Assembly (NCBI GenBank): GCA_001793855.1
Contig: MGIR01000001.1
Span: 181,384-217,908, forward strand
From: Candidatus Wolfebacteria bacterium RIFCSPLOWO2_01_FULL_45_19
Lineage (GTDB): Bacteria; Patescibacteriota; Minisyncoccia; UBA6257; GWB1-45-9
Direction of reading: 5' to 3'
Length of the DNA stretch: 36,525 nt
Position numbers and translations under genes: made by a program. Each line of letters begins with the position of its first letter. Within the stretch, counting starts at the first letter, position 1. The notes beneath the pieces were generated by a model. It saw nothing but the letters and a program-made list of their open reading frames with translations, had not been told where the DNA came from and ran no database searches. Positions 1 to 7,380 of this stretch are shown piece after piece.

Positions 1-13
1 GCAAGAAAACGAT

Positions 14-1162
14 ATGCAACCGGACGTTTTCGCGAGTTTATCGGCAGGAATGTCCAGAAACGCCATTATAAGCATGGTGAAAGAACATGGCTTAAAGAAA
101 ATGGTCATTGCTCCTGGCATTCTTTTTGAAAAGAAAAAGCGGTACATGGAAGAACAATCTGGTGGCCTGCTTGAAATAATGCGGCCGCTGTGGGGCATAA
201 AAGCCATAGGCGGACTTCATGAGCATAAGTGCTTTATCAACGAGGTCGTCAACGCCATGAAAGGAAAAAGCTTGATGACGGTTCCGATGGGAATATTGCT
301 ACTCGGAGCTCCGGGCACCGGTAAAACCGTTTTCGCCCAGGCAATCGCTTATGAAGCCGGCATTCCGTTCGTGCTGATGAAAAACACCAGAGAAATGTGG
401 GTAGGACAATCCGAGCGGAATTTGGACTTTTCTCTTGAATTAATTTCGGCAATGGCTCCGGTAATTGTTTTTGCGGACGAAATCGACCAGGACTTTCAAA
501 ATCGTTCAACGATGTTTGATAACACCGGCGTCAATAACCGCATACAGGCGCAGTTGTTCCGGTTTATGTCGGATACCGACCTGCGTGGCAAAGTTCTGTG
601 GGTTGCGGCGACAAACCGCCCGGACCTGCTTGATGACGCGCTGCTTCGCGAAGGAAGATTTGACGACCACATTCCTTTCTTTCCGCCGTCATGGACGGAA
701 CGCGTGGAAATCCTTGAAGCCATACTGTATAAAATGAAGGTTCAGGCGAATGCTATCCATGAACAATTTAAGTGGAATCTCAATAAAGAAACCGTCAAAA
801 GATTCGGATGGAAAACACATTGGCATTTTGAAAACGACCGGCTAAAGAAATGCGATCCGGATACGCATCTTATGGGTACGGAAGACGAAGACGAAATTCC
901 ATTTACCGGAGCGCAAATTGAATCCCTTATCCGCAAGGCAAACGCCAAGGCGTCGCAAAGCAGCGAGATTTTGGAAGAAAAACATTTGCAGTGGGCGCTG
1001 GAAGACACACCTCCTCCGATAAACATTCTTTCGTACCGTGAAATGACAAATATGGCGATGCTCTTTTGCAATTCATTGCGCTTTATTCCAGAAGGAAAAT
1101 GGCGCGAAAGAGCGGCTCGCCTTAGAACTATGGCGCAAACAAGAACAAGAACGACGATATAA
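14..1162 (+). CDS. AAA+ ATPase (COG0464-like); 5' end probably outside the window
   Basis: Walker A GAPGTGKT, Walker B VIVFADEID, sensor/arginine region ATNRPDLLDDALLREGRFD. The frame stays open to the left edge (codons for QEND precede the first ATG), so the protein is likely N-terminally truncated. Confidence 0.85.
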   Translation: MQPDVFASLSAGMSRNAIISMVKEHGLKKMVIAPGILFEKKKRYMEEQSGGLLEIMRPLWGIKAIGGLHEHKCFINEVVNAMKGKSLMTVPMGILLLGAPGTGKTVFAQAIAYEAGIPFVLMKNTREMWVGQSERNLDFSLELISAMAPVIVFADEIDQDFQNRSTMFDNTGVNNRIQAQLFRFMSDTDLRGKVLWVAATNRPDLLDDALLREGRFDDHIPFFPPSWTERVEILEAILYKMKVQANAIHEQFKWNLNKETVKRFGWKTHWHFENDRLKKCDPDTHLMGTEDEDEIPFTGAQIESLIRKANAKASQSSEILEEKHLQWALEDTPPPINILSYREMTNMAMLFCNSLRFIPEGKWRERAARLRTMAQTRTRTTI

Positions 1163-1177
1163 CTTCTCGAAAATCCC

Positions 1178-1202
1178 GCCCCGTAAAATACGGGGCTTTT
1201 TG
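1178..1202 (+). terminator. Rho-independent terminator after the AAA+ gene
   Basis: gccccgt-aaaat-acggggc (7-bp stem) followed by ttttt. Confidence 0.8.
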
Positions 1203-1203
1203 T

Positions 1204-1232
1204 TTGCTAAAAATAAAGTTTAATGCTATAAG
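1204..1232 (+). promoter_or_regulatory. Candidate sigma70-type promoter for the 1271-4710 gene set
   Basis: TTGCTA - 17 nt - TATAAG with extended TGC upstream of the -10. Lies between the AAA+ terminator and the next CDS. Confidence 0.5.
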
Positions 1233-1270
1233 TAATTCAGAAATTTGACAAAAGAGAAGGAGATAACGGC

Positions 1271-2989
1271 ATGAAATTTAAAGGATGTGTTGAAATTCAG
1301 TGGGATAAATGTCGCGAAAAAGATGTTCCCAGAATAAAGAATATTCTGCCCATTTTTGAGTGGTTTTCCAAAATTGCCAAAGTAAGAATCATTGTTAACG
1401 TCCCGCGCGGTTATGCCAAGAAAATCAAAAGCGAAGACGACAAAACCGTGCACATTCACGTTAACGCCTGGCCAAAAGCCCGCGCAATCAATCACATTTT
1501 TCATTCCGGCACGCTTTTCTGGACTAAAAGTCCCAAAAATCTGCGAATGTTTGAACCGATAAATCCCGTTGCTTCATTCGGAATATTCGTAAACGCTCCC
1601 GAGCCGCGAGCAACCGCATTCGTAAGCGAAAAAAATATATGGCTTATGTTTGACTGCCTTAACGACGGCTGGAAAAAAGAAAATCTCGCAAAAATTCTGT
1701 TCTTTACGCTGTATCTTGCGATGCAACACGCGGTTAACCTGGATGGACGCCTTATCGCGCGTCTTGTCAGAAAAAATTTTTTGGAACAGAGAAACGAAAT
1801 TGGCCAAAAACTTCGTTTATTTCTTGAAGAAAATTACATCGGCGGGATAAAAGAAGTTTCAAATACTTTGGCTAAAAGCGCCGAGAATATTGAAAAAGAA
1901 AAGAAGGAGTTTTTAAAACTGCTCAATGAAGAAATTGACATTGAAACCATGCTTGAATACGCAAAATCAGGCACGGACAGAAACGAACTTGCCAAAAGCT
2001 TCCATCTTATTCTAAACCTGGACGGCGTGGAAACCGTTGAAGTCGACAGCGCCGGATTGATAATCGTCAACACAAAGGTCATTTTTAAAACTCCAAACGC
2101 GGAAGGACTTGAGTCAACTCATTTTGACATCGGTAAATTTGAAATCAGAATTGACCCGAGATTAAAGGATCGTTCTGGCATTCACTTCCATCAGGATAGA
2201 TACGCCGGAGAATATTATCACGGCTATGCCAAAGAAAAAGAAACATGCTTCGGACAATCTGTGTCAGACGGACTTAATCACATAATGAACAAGCACATGC
2301 AGGACTTGAACATTGTTGCGATAGTGGAACTATGTTTATCCTTTCTGAGAAAAGAAAGTAATATTCCACAGAAGCGCTTTCTGGAGAATGTGCCGGCTCC
2401 GGAAAACTACGCCTCGCCGGAAGCCATGGATGAGGCAAAAAAAAGATTTATTGAAGCCATGGAAAATGCCTTTTACAATCGGAAAACTCTTGTCCTGCAA
2501 TCCGAACTGGATTCTCTTAGAAAAGAAATAACCGATAAACAAGCGGTTCTTATGGGTATGCGCCGCGAATTTAAAGATACGCGAGATTTTCACCAAAAGC
2601 TTGGAAAAGAACTGCGAATTGCCGAACACAAAGCCGAAAAAGAACTTGATAAACTCGCGAACGATCGCGATGTGGTATGTGTTGAAAAAAACGGCCCATT
2701 GATTGAAATTTATCTTTCCGTTCCAAAATTGTTTGACGCGTGCGTTATCATGAAACCAAACGGTCACCCGCGCCTGTTGTGTTCATTGTCATCGGATAAA
2801 TCCCGCAAAGGCGTTTTTGACCCAAGTCTCAGCCAAAGTATAGAACTTAGTGACGCGCAAATGATAAAACTGCAGCGCGACGGCAAAATTCACGAATTTA
2901 TTTCTTTGGTTAAGCAGTTTCTGACGGAACTGGCGGCAAAGCAAGAAAATGAAAGGAGACGGCGCGATGCGGAAAATATCTACAACTGA
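1271..2989 (+). CDS. 572-aa uncharacterised protein with candidate E2-like (UBC-fold) region and a coiled-coil segment
   Basis: Long ORF with SD-like agaaggaga. Region FEIRIDPRLKDRSGIHFHQ...KETCFGQSVSDGLNHIMNKHMQDLNIVAIVELCLSFL resembles a His-rich strand / Cys / amphipathic helix layout of bacterial E2-like proteins. Neighbours are E1-, JAMM- and Ubl-like. Confidence 0.55.
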   Translation: MKFKGCVEIQWDKCREKDVPRIKNILPIFEWFSKIAKVRIIVNVPRGYAKKIKSEDDKTVHIHVNAWPKARAINHIFHSGTLFWTKSPKNLRMFEPINPVASFGIFVNAPEPRATAFVSEKNIWLMFDCLNDGWKKENLAKILFFTLYLAMQHAVNLDGRLIARLVRKNFLEQRNEIGQKLRLFLEENYIGGIKEVSNTLAKSAENIEKEKKEFLKLLNEEIDIETMLEYAKSGTDRNELAKSFHLILNLDGVETVEVDSAGLIIVNTKVIFKTPNAEGLESTHFDIGKFEIRIDPRLKDRSGIHFHQDRYAGEYYHGYAKEKETCFGQSVSDGLNHIMNKHMQDLNIVAIVELCLSFLRKESNIPQKRFLENVPAPENYASPEAMDEAKKRFIEAMENAFYNRKTLVLQSELDSLRKEITDKQAVLMGMRREFKDTRDFHQKLGKELRIAEHKAEKELDKLANDRDVVCVEKNGPLIEIYLSVPKLFDACVIMKPNGHPRLLCSLSSDKSRKGVFDPSLSQSIELSDAQMIKLQRDGKIHEFISLVKQFLTELAAKQENERRRRDAENIYN

Positions 2990-3617
2990 TATAAAGTTTC
3001 TGTTTGAGCCCGAAACTATGGCGGATCTTTTACTTGCGGTCCACCATAACCCAGTTGAAATTTCAGGGCTGGCCAAAGTTCAAAAAGAAAACGGTCTGTT
3101 ATATGTCGTCAGGAGTGAACCGGAAATTTTTGAACAAGAATGCGGAATGTCATTTACGGACTTTGATATTAAGACATACCATTCGTGGCATTCAAGAATG
3201 CTAAAAGAAAATTACCTTCAAGAAATTTCCGAAATGCGGCTGTGGTGGCACAGCCATGTCTGGGGCAACGTTTATTTCAGCGGCACAGATAAAGATACAA
3301 TCAGTTCCTTCGGAAGAGGATTTGAAGAATGGTGGGCTTCGCTGGTTTTAAACAAATACGGCGAGTTCTGCCTCTGGCTCAATACAAAACCGGAATGGGA
3401 ATATCCGTTCCAAATTGATGAAATCGGGTTCACGCGCGAAATTGAAATGGAAGAGTTTCGGAGTATTATGGTTGAACGCAGCCATGGCATAAAAACCGCT
3501 ATAGAGAAAAAAGTGCGCGTAAAACAACTGGCGCTTTACGAGTCCATAATTTCCGGACTTTTCAAGCCAAAGAAAGAACCGTTTTGGGACAATGAGCCGC
3601 ATAGGAGGCGGTTATGA
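2967..3617 (+). CDS. JAB/MPN (JAMM) family metalloprotease, candidate deubiquitinase-like / Ubl-processing enzyme
   Basis: WWHSHVWGNVYFSGTD fits JAMM HxH-x7-SxxD. ATG at 2967 is preceded by aaaggaga SD; ORF-track start is 2949. Confidence 0.8.
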   Translation: MRKISTTDIKFLFEPETMADLLLAVHHNPVEISGLAKVQKENGLLYVVRSEPEIFEQECGMSFTDFDIKTYHSWHSRMLKENYLQEISEMRLWWHSHVWGNVYFSGTDKDTISSFGRGFEEWWASLVLNKYGEFCLWLNTKPEWEYPFQIDEIGFTREIEMEEFRSIMVERSHGIKTAIEKKVRVKQLALYESIISGLFKPKKEPFWDNEPHRRRL

Positions 3618-4378
3618 ACACAAAAGAACTTACCATAATCGGCGCCGGAAGTTTGGGAAGCTCTTTTCTCTCCGCGGGATTAATTTGCGGAAAAATGTCG
3701 GAAACGCTCGGATTTCGACGCATCTACATATACGACTTTGACAAAGTTGAGCCGCGCAATCTTCTAAACCAAATGTACAGACCGAAAGACGTCGGCGAAT
3801 CCAAGATATCGGCAATTGAAAACATCATTCAGCAATTCAGCGAATCAAAAATAATCCCAAAAAACGAGAAGGTCGGGCCGAAAAGCAATTTAAGCGGAGT
3901 AATCGTCACGCTTGTGGACAATATGGACGCGCGCAGGCAAATTTTTGAACTCTGTCGCTATCGCGCTGACATTCCGTATTACGTTGATGCGAGAACGGGC
4001 CTCAACGAGGCATACGTTGTCGCTTTTGACCCTCGCGACCCGGATTGTGTTGAAAGATATGAAAGAACGCTGTATCCTCAATCTGAGGCAGTGCAAGCGC
4101 CTTGCGCCGATTCCAGAAGCATACCAACGCTGTGGAGCGTTGCCGGCGTAGTTCAGGAATGCTTGCGCCTATTCAAAAAAAAGCCGCAAAACGCCGCTTT
4201 GGCCGATAAGGCGACCGCATTTATCGCGGCGACAATCGGCAAAGTTCTTGTTCGTTTTAAAACCCAAAAAGTGCGCGATACCGAAGAATTTCTTGAAACA
4301 ATTATAATTTTTAACGACCTTCCGTACTTGAAAACGCAAAAACTTTATCTGCATACCCAATCGCTTAAAAAAACTTGA
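3614..4378 (+). CDS. ThiF/MoeB/E1-like ATP-dependent adenylating enzyme
   Basis: N-terminal IIGAGSLGSSF Rossmann GxGxxG, IYIYDFDKVEPRNLLNQM...GESK as in the ThiF/E1 family, late Cys in AVQAPCADSRSIPTLWSVAGVV. Overlaps the JAMM gene by 4 nt; aggagg SD. Confidence 0.82.
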   Translation: MNTKELTIIGAGSLGSSFLSAGLICGKMSETLGFRRIYIYDFDKVEPRNLLNQMYRPKDVGESKISAIENIIQQFSESKIIPKNEKVGPKSNLSGVIVTLVDNMDARRQIFELCRYRADIPYYVDARTGLNEAYVVAFDPRDPDCVERYERTLYPQSEAVQAPCADSRSIPTLWSVAGVVQECLRLFKKKPQNAALADKATAFIAATIGKVLVRFKTQKVRDTEEFLETIIIFNDLPYLKTQKLYLHTQSLKKT

Positions 4379-4395
4379 TCTGAAAGAGGTGCGAC

Positions 4396-4710
4396 ATGAA
4401 AGAGAAGCAGAACGAAGACCAAACGCAAGAACAAGAAGCGAAGAACGAACTTGAACACACTCTCGGAATAATGGCGACTTGGTTTAAGGCAAAACTGCCC
4501 GCCGGAGCGCGACTTTCCGACTTGGTTCAAAAACTTAAAGAAGAAGCGACGGAGCGAGGACTTCATGATTTCAACATTCACGAATATCTAATGCGGCTTA
4601 ACGACGTTGACGTTGAATTTGACCAAAATGGAAAACTGAAAGAAGATCCGGTTTTGACCGAATCGTCCGTTTTATCGCTGGTGGTAAAAAAACTTACCGG
4701 CGGAAATTAA
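4396..4710 (+). CDS. Candidate ubiquitin-like (beta-grasp) modifier with C-terminal -LTGGN
   Basis: 104 aa. C-terminal EDPVLTESSVLSLVVKKLTGGN has the 'DxxL..gs.l.lv.k..GG' pattern of ThiS/MoaD/Ub-like folds. Lies directly after the E1- and JAMM-like genes. Confidence 0.65.
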   Translation: MKEKQNEDQTQEQEAKNELEHTLGIMATWFKAKLPAGARLSDLVQKLKEEATERGLHDFNIHEYLMRLNDVDVEFDQNGKLKEDPVLTESSVLSLVVKKLTGGN

Positions 4711-4720
4711 ACAACATCAT

Positions 4721-4750
4721 CCCCCGTAAATTATCGGGGGATTTCTTTTT
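4721..4750 (+). terminator. Rho-independent terminator closing the Ubl-like gene set
   Basis: cccccg-taaattat-cggggg followed by atttcttttt; overlaps the convergent gatB 3' end. Confidence 0.7.
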
Positions 4751-6206
4751 CAATCAAACGTTTCAGCGCTTCGGGATTGCCCCGCCCTTTTAGCTCGCGC
4801 ATCGCTTGGCCGATTAGAAATTTAAGAGCGTTTACCTTGCCTTTTTTGAAATCATTTACCGCTGAAGAATTTTCCACGAGTATTTTATGAATAACCGGCA
4901 ATATCGCGGACTCGTCGGAAATCTGCTCCATCCCCTGCTCTTTAATTATATTTTCCGGGTCGCCGCCAGATTCAAACATTTTAAGCAATAAATCTTTGGC
5001 GATGCGGCTTGATATCTTTTTTGAATGCGCCAAAACGGCAAGATGCGCGAAATCTTCAGGAGTAAATTTGAGGTCTTGAATCGCCATTTCATTTTGTTTA
5101 ATCAATCCGCGCAAATCGCTTGTAAGATAATTGAACGCAATTTGTGTGATAGCGGTATCGTCGGTAAATGTTTTAGCTTCGGAAACAGCGGCTTCAAAAA
5201 AATCAGCAAGCGCCGGCTCAATTGCAAGCGTTTCCGTTTGTTCCGGCGACAATAAGTATTCTTTTTCAAAACGACGCCGTTTTTCTTCGGGAAGCTCCGG
5301 AATTTCCAATTTGAGCTTTTCTAAGTCAAATCCGTCAGTCGACGGAGTCAAGTCAAGCTGTGGCAAATCCGGTTCGGGAAAATAACGATAATCGTGCGCC
5401 TCCTCTTTTGAACGCTGGGCCTTTGTTATTCCCTTAACGTCGTCCCAGCCGCGCGTTTCCTGTTTAATTTTTTCTCCTTTTTCCAAAAGCTCAACCTGTC
5501 GTTTAATTTCATATTCAATAGCATCGTGAACCGCCTTAAAAGAATTAATGTTTTTAACCTCCACCTTCGTGCCTAGAACAGGTTCGTTTATCGAACCTGT
5601 TCGGCCGACCAATCCTCTGGATTGGTTTAGACCCTCTTTTTTTACAGACACGTTTGCTTCTATTCTCATCAATCCTTTTTCCATGTCAGCGTCCGACGCG
5701 CCAAGATATTTCAAAATCAACTGCAATTCTTTGGCGAATAAAACCGCCTCATCGGAACTCCGTATGTCCGGTTCGGTTACAAGCTCCATTAACGGCACCC
5801 CGGCGCGGTTAAAATCAACCAAACTGCCAACTTCGTGAACAAGCCGCCCCGCGTCTTCCTCAAGATGTACGCGCGTTATTCTGACTCCGCGCAATTCCCC
5901 TCCGCTGATTAACGGCATATCGTACTGTGAAATCTGATAATTTTTCGGCAAATCCGGATAAAAATAGTTTTTGCGGTCAAATTTTGATTTTTTTGCCGGT
6001 TTTCCTCCGAGCGCCATTCCAACTTTAAGAACATACTCAACGGCTTTTTTGTTTATAACCGGCAGAGTGCCCGGATGCCCAAGACAAATCGGGCATACAT
6101 TCAAATTGGGATGCTTCTCTTCCGGATCATTGCGACAATCGCAAAACATCTTGCTCCGCGTCTTCAATTCGGCGTGAATTTCAAGTCCGATAGTTGGTTT
6201 ATACAT
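4731..6206 (-). CDS. gatB: Asp-tRNA(Asn)/Glu-tRNA(Gln) amidotransferase subunit B
   Basis: MYKPTIGLEIHAELKTRSKMFCDC, GVPLMELVTEPDIRSSDEA, EVKNINSFKAV; full-length GatB architecture. Confidence 0.97.
   Translation of the reverse strand: MYKPTIGLEIHAELKTRSKMFCDCRNDPEEKHPNLNVCPICLGHPGTLPVINKKAVEYVLKVGMALGGKPAKKSKFDRKNYFYPDLPKNYQISQYDMPLISGGELRGVRITRVHLEEDAGRLVHEVGSLVDFNRAGVPLMELVTEPDIRSSDEAVLFAKELQLILKYLGASDADMEKGLMRIEANVSVKKEGLNQSRGLVGRTGSINEPVLGTKVEVKNINSFKAVHDAIEYEIKRQVELLEKGEKIKQETRGWDDVKGITKAQRSKEEAHDYRYFPEPDLPQLDLTPSTDGFDLEKLKLEIPELPEEKRRRFEKEYLLSPEQTETLAIEPALADFFEAAVSEAKTFTDDTAITQIAFNYLTSDLRGLIKQNEMAIQDLKFTPEDFAHLAVLAHSKKISSRIAKDLLLKMFESGGDPENIIKEQGMEQISDESAILPVIHKILVENSSAVNDFKKGKVNALKFLIGQAMRELKGRGNPEALKRLIEKEIPR
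5576..5626. repeat. Two adjacent hairpins inside the gatB coding sequence
   Basis: gaacaggttcg-tttat-cgaacctgttc (5576-5602, 11-bp arms) and accaatcc-tct-ggattggt (5608-5626, 8-bp arms), within the extra peptide LNQSRGLVGRTGSINEPV. Confidence 0.75.
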
Positions 6207-6220
6207 ATTAATTAAGATTA

Positions 6221-6260
6221 TAACAAAAAAAACCCTCTGTTAAATAATCTTGAGGGTTTT
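6221..6260 (-). terminator. Terminator downstream of the Nudix gene
   Basis: 9-bp stem aaaaccctc/gagggtttt (6229-6237 / 6252-6260) with a minus-strand T-rich tail. Confidence 0.65.
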
Positions 6261-6755
6261 GAATAATGGATGCATTGCCGGTTCAAGTCCGGGATTCCGT
6301 TTCCATGCATCGTCGCTGTTTGTCGCCTCCACGATTTTTGGCATATTTTCGTCGGACAATACAAGACCTAATGATTCTACAAAATCCTCCAATTTTTCGG
6401 CAAGGCCGGAAACTTGTTGTCTATCCGTCCAAACATACGTTTTTACTTCTTCGTCAGATGGCTTTATGACGCCACTCCAGCTTTCTGCTTCAAACACGGT
6501 CCAATCGTGATGTGTTCCGCCTTCCCGCTTACATGGATTATTCAGGCGCAATTTCACCTTTTCAATCAGTTTCGTGGCTGCCAATCCGACTTCTTCACCT
6601 AGTTCTTTTTTTGCGGTCGTTATTTCATCATCACCATCCTGATGTCCGGCCGGCAAAGCAAAGCCGGGATTGTATGCCTTGCGTTCAATAAGAAGAATTT
6701 TGTCGCCGTTGCGAACAAGAATCGCGACGCTTTTGTTGTCGCATTTTTTAGCCAT
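6240..6755 (-). CDS. Nudix hydrolase
   Basis: LPAGHQDGDDEITTAKKELGEEVGL Nudix-box-like motif. MAKKC start chosen; the ORF-track start at 6773 would overlap the upstream gene. Confidence 0.85.
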   Translation of the reverse strand: MAKKCDNKSVAILVRNGDKILLIERKAYNPGFALPAGHQDGDDEITTAKKELGEEVGLAATKLIEKVKLRLNNPCKREGGTHHDWTVFEAESWSGVIKPSDEEVKTYVWTDRQQVSGLAEKLEDFVESLGLVLSDENMPKIVEATNSDDAWKRNPGLEPAMHPLFKTLKII

Positions 6756-6765
6756 ATCGCGCCCA

Positions 6766-7191
6766 TTAAGCAAGTCGTTTTACAAGCTCGTCAGGAGTCG
6801 GAACAACTTCGGTAAAAAGAATATCGCGACAAATTTCGCCGCCTTGATGAAACGCCTTCTCCGGTTCAAGGGCATAAATTATCATATTTTTGCCGTGAGC
6901 AAAACCAAGTTCAAGCGTGGTATTAACTCCGAGATATCCGCTTTTGTTGTAAATATAGCAAATATCCGCCTTGCGTATTCTGTCAAAATGCTCGTGAACA
7001 AGCGCTGGAATTTGTTTGCGGTAAGAATAAGCCGCCAGCCGAATCCGTTCAGGCGATTTGAGAAATTTCTTCGGCCTGCGCTCAAAATTGGGCTCAAAAA
7101 CAATAGATACTCCCAACGCCTTTAAACTGTTGGAAAAAGCCCTGATTTCGTCTTTATACCTCTGCGAACCGCAAATAACCACTGACTTCAT
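6766..7191 (-). CDS. Nucleoside 2-deoxyribosyltransferase-like (Rossmannoid) protein
   Basis: MKSVVICGSQRYKDEIRAFSNSLKALG...ADICYIYNKSGYLGVNTTLELGFAHGKNMIIYAL pattern; adjacent to the Nudix gene. Confidence 0.6.
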   Translation of the reverse strand: MKSVVICGSQRYKDEIRAFSNSLKALGVSIVFEPNFERRPKKFLKSPERIRLAAYSYRKQIPALVHEHFDRIRKADICYIYNKSGYLGVNTTLELGFAHGKNMIIYALEPEKAFHQGGEICRDILFTEVVPTPDELVKRLA

Positions 7192-7380
7192 ATCATCACT
7201 TTAACGCATGCTTTTTAATCTCGTCAAGTGTGTCTTCAAGAACGACGCTTAGCAAACGCCTGCCATCAATGAGACTGTGGATAAGTTTTGATGTACAGTC
7301 AGTTTTGAGATACAATTAAAATATGAATAAAAAGCTTATTTTTCCGATTATATGGAAGGGTCAATATTGAACTCTGGAAT

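Noticed and set aside
249-1071. Minus-strand and +2/+3 ORFs inside the AAA+ gene
   Set aside because: Shadow ORFs within a strongly coding frame; no motifs. The same reasoning applies to the other nested or antisense ORFs in the track.
4396-4710. Interpretation as Pup/UBact
   Set aside because: Pup-type proteins end GGE/GGQ, are disordered and pair with PafA/Mpa/proteasome genes. This protein has beta-grasp-like C-terminal sequence and E1/JAMM-like neighbours.
7276-7284. Perfect DnaA-box match (TTATCCACA on the minus strand)
   Set aside because: A single 9-mer is compatible with chance in a window this size; no cluster, AT-rich unwinding element or dnaA/dnaN nearby.
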